Origin: Bacteroidota bacterium
GTDB lineage: Bacteria; Bacteroidota; Ignavibacteria; Ignavibacteriales; Ignavibacteriaceae
Assembly (NCBI GenBank): GCA_030706105.1
Contig: JAUZPC010000196.1
Location: 1 to 5,964, forward strand
Direction: 5' to 3'
Length of the DNA stretch: 5,964 nt
Shown here: positions 5,890 through 5,964 of the stretch, one piece after another
Numbering within the stretch: the first letter of the stretch is position 1
How the letters are laid out: each line of letters starts with the position of its first letter
Program-made: the position numbers and the translations under genes
The notes under the pieces: generated by a model
What the model was told of the DNA's origin: nothing
The model's database searches: none
The model's input: the letters and a program-made list of their open reading frames with translations, nothing else

Positions 5890-5964
5890 ATGGTTGTAAT
5901 AGTTTTTGGTTTACCAGGTTCGGGTAAAAGTTATTTTGCATCCAGGCTTGCTAAAATGATTAAG
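5890..5964 (+). CDS. P-loop NTPase/kinase, N-terminal fragment cut by the window end
   Basis: Only 25 codons are present, open to the last base. They read MVVIVFGLPGSGKSYF and then a helix ASRLAKMIK. This is a beta strand, a textbook Walker A loop (GLPGSGKS, residues 7-14) and the helix after it, as in small kinases where the P-loop sits at the very N-terminus. After cysQ, an adenylylsulfate kinase-like enzyme or a generic AAA/zeta-type kinase are both possible; CysC usually has GLSGSGKST, which is not what is seen. The start is uncertain. An in-frame ATG at 5830 preceded by AAAGGA (5817-5822) would add 20 polar residues. I prefer 5890 because it places the P-loop where the family normally has it. 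Confidence 0.75.
   Translation, partial: MVVIVFGLPGSGKSYFASRLAKMIK

Noticed and set aside
1..5964. CRISPR array, tRNA, rRNA or insertion sequence
   Set aside because: No regularly spaced repeats, no cloverleaf or rRNA-like sequence, no transposase and no terminal inverted repeats were seen.

Overview
This AT-rich window most likely comes from a Bacteroidota bacterium, probably of the Chitinophagaceae/Sphingobacteriia type. The grounds are a SusC/RagA-type TonB-dependent transporter, an AraC regulator of the kind found beside such loci, A-rich leaders without consistent Shine-Dalgarno sequences, and promoter-like boxes resembling the Bacteroidota TTG / TAnnTTTG pattern. The taxonomic call is inference from gene families, since no rRNA or marker gene is present.

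Left part (1-3191, minus strand). A SusC-family outer-membrane transporter gene starts at 2121 and runs leftward off the window. Its reading frame is broken by one in-frame TGA at 586-588. The 195 codons after it, down to base 1, stay open in the same frame and still read as a good SusC barrel. The gene is therefore either a very recent nonsense pseudogene or carries a base error. Just upstream, on the same strand, lies an AraC-family regulator with an N-terminal cupin-like sensor domain (2298-3191), a plausible regulator of the transporter locus. The partner SusD lipoprotein would lie beyond the left edge.

Middle part (3192-3954). This 763-base divergent intergenic stretch has no convincing protein gene. 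It holds the regulator's likely promoter and a strong candidate for an undescribed structured RNA on the plus strand (about 3629-3834). That candidate has a promoter-like box, a 17-bp helix with one bulge, repeated A-rich loops and a convincing intrinsic terminator. A perfect 15-bp palindrome lies inside it. Two short unassigned open frames are noted with reservations.

Right part (3955-5964, plus strand). Four genes are co-oriented: a 68-residue protein resembling the N-terminal part of B. subtilis YdaT; cysQ, a 3'(2'),5'-bisphosphate nucleotidase that removes PAP; a six-helix CDP-alcohol phosphatidyltransferase with a complete catalytic motif; and the first 25 codons of a P-loop NTPase/kinase cut by the window end. 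The cysQ neighbourhood suggests sulfate activation or nucleotide-linked metabolism next to phospholipid head-group synthesis, but only the cysQ and phosphatidyltransferase identities are firmly supported by motifs.
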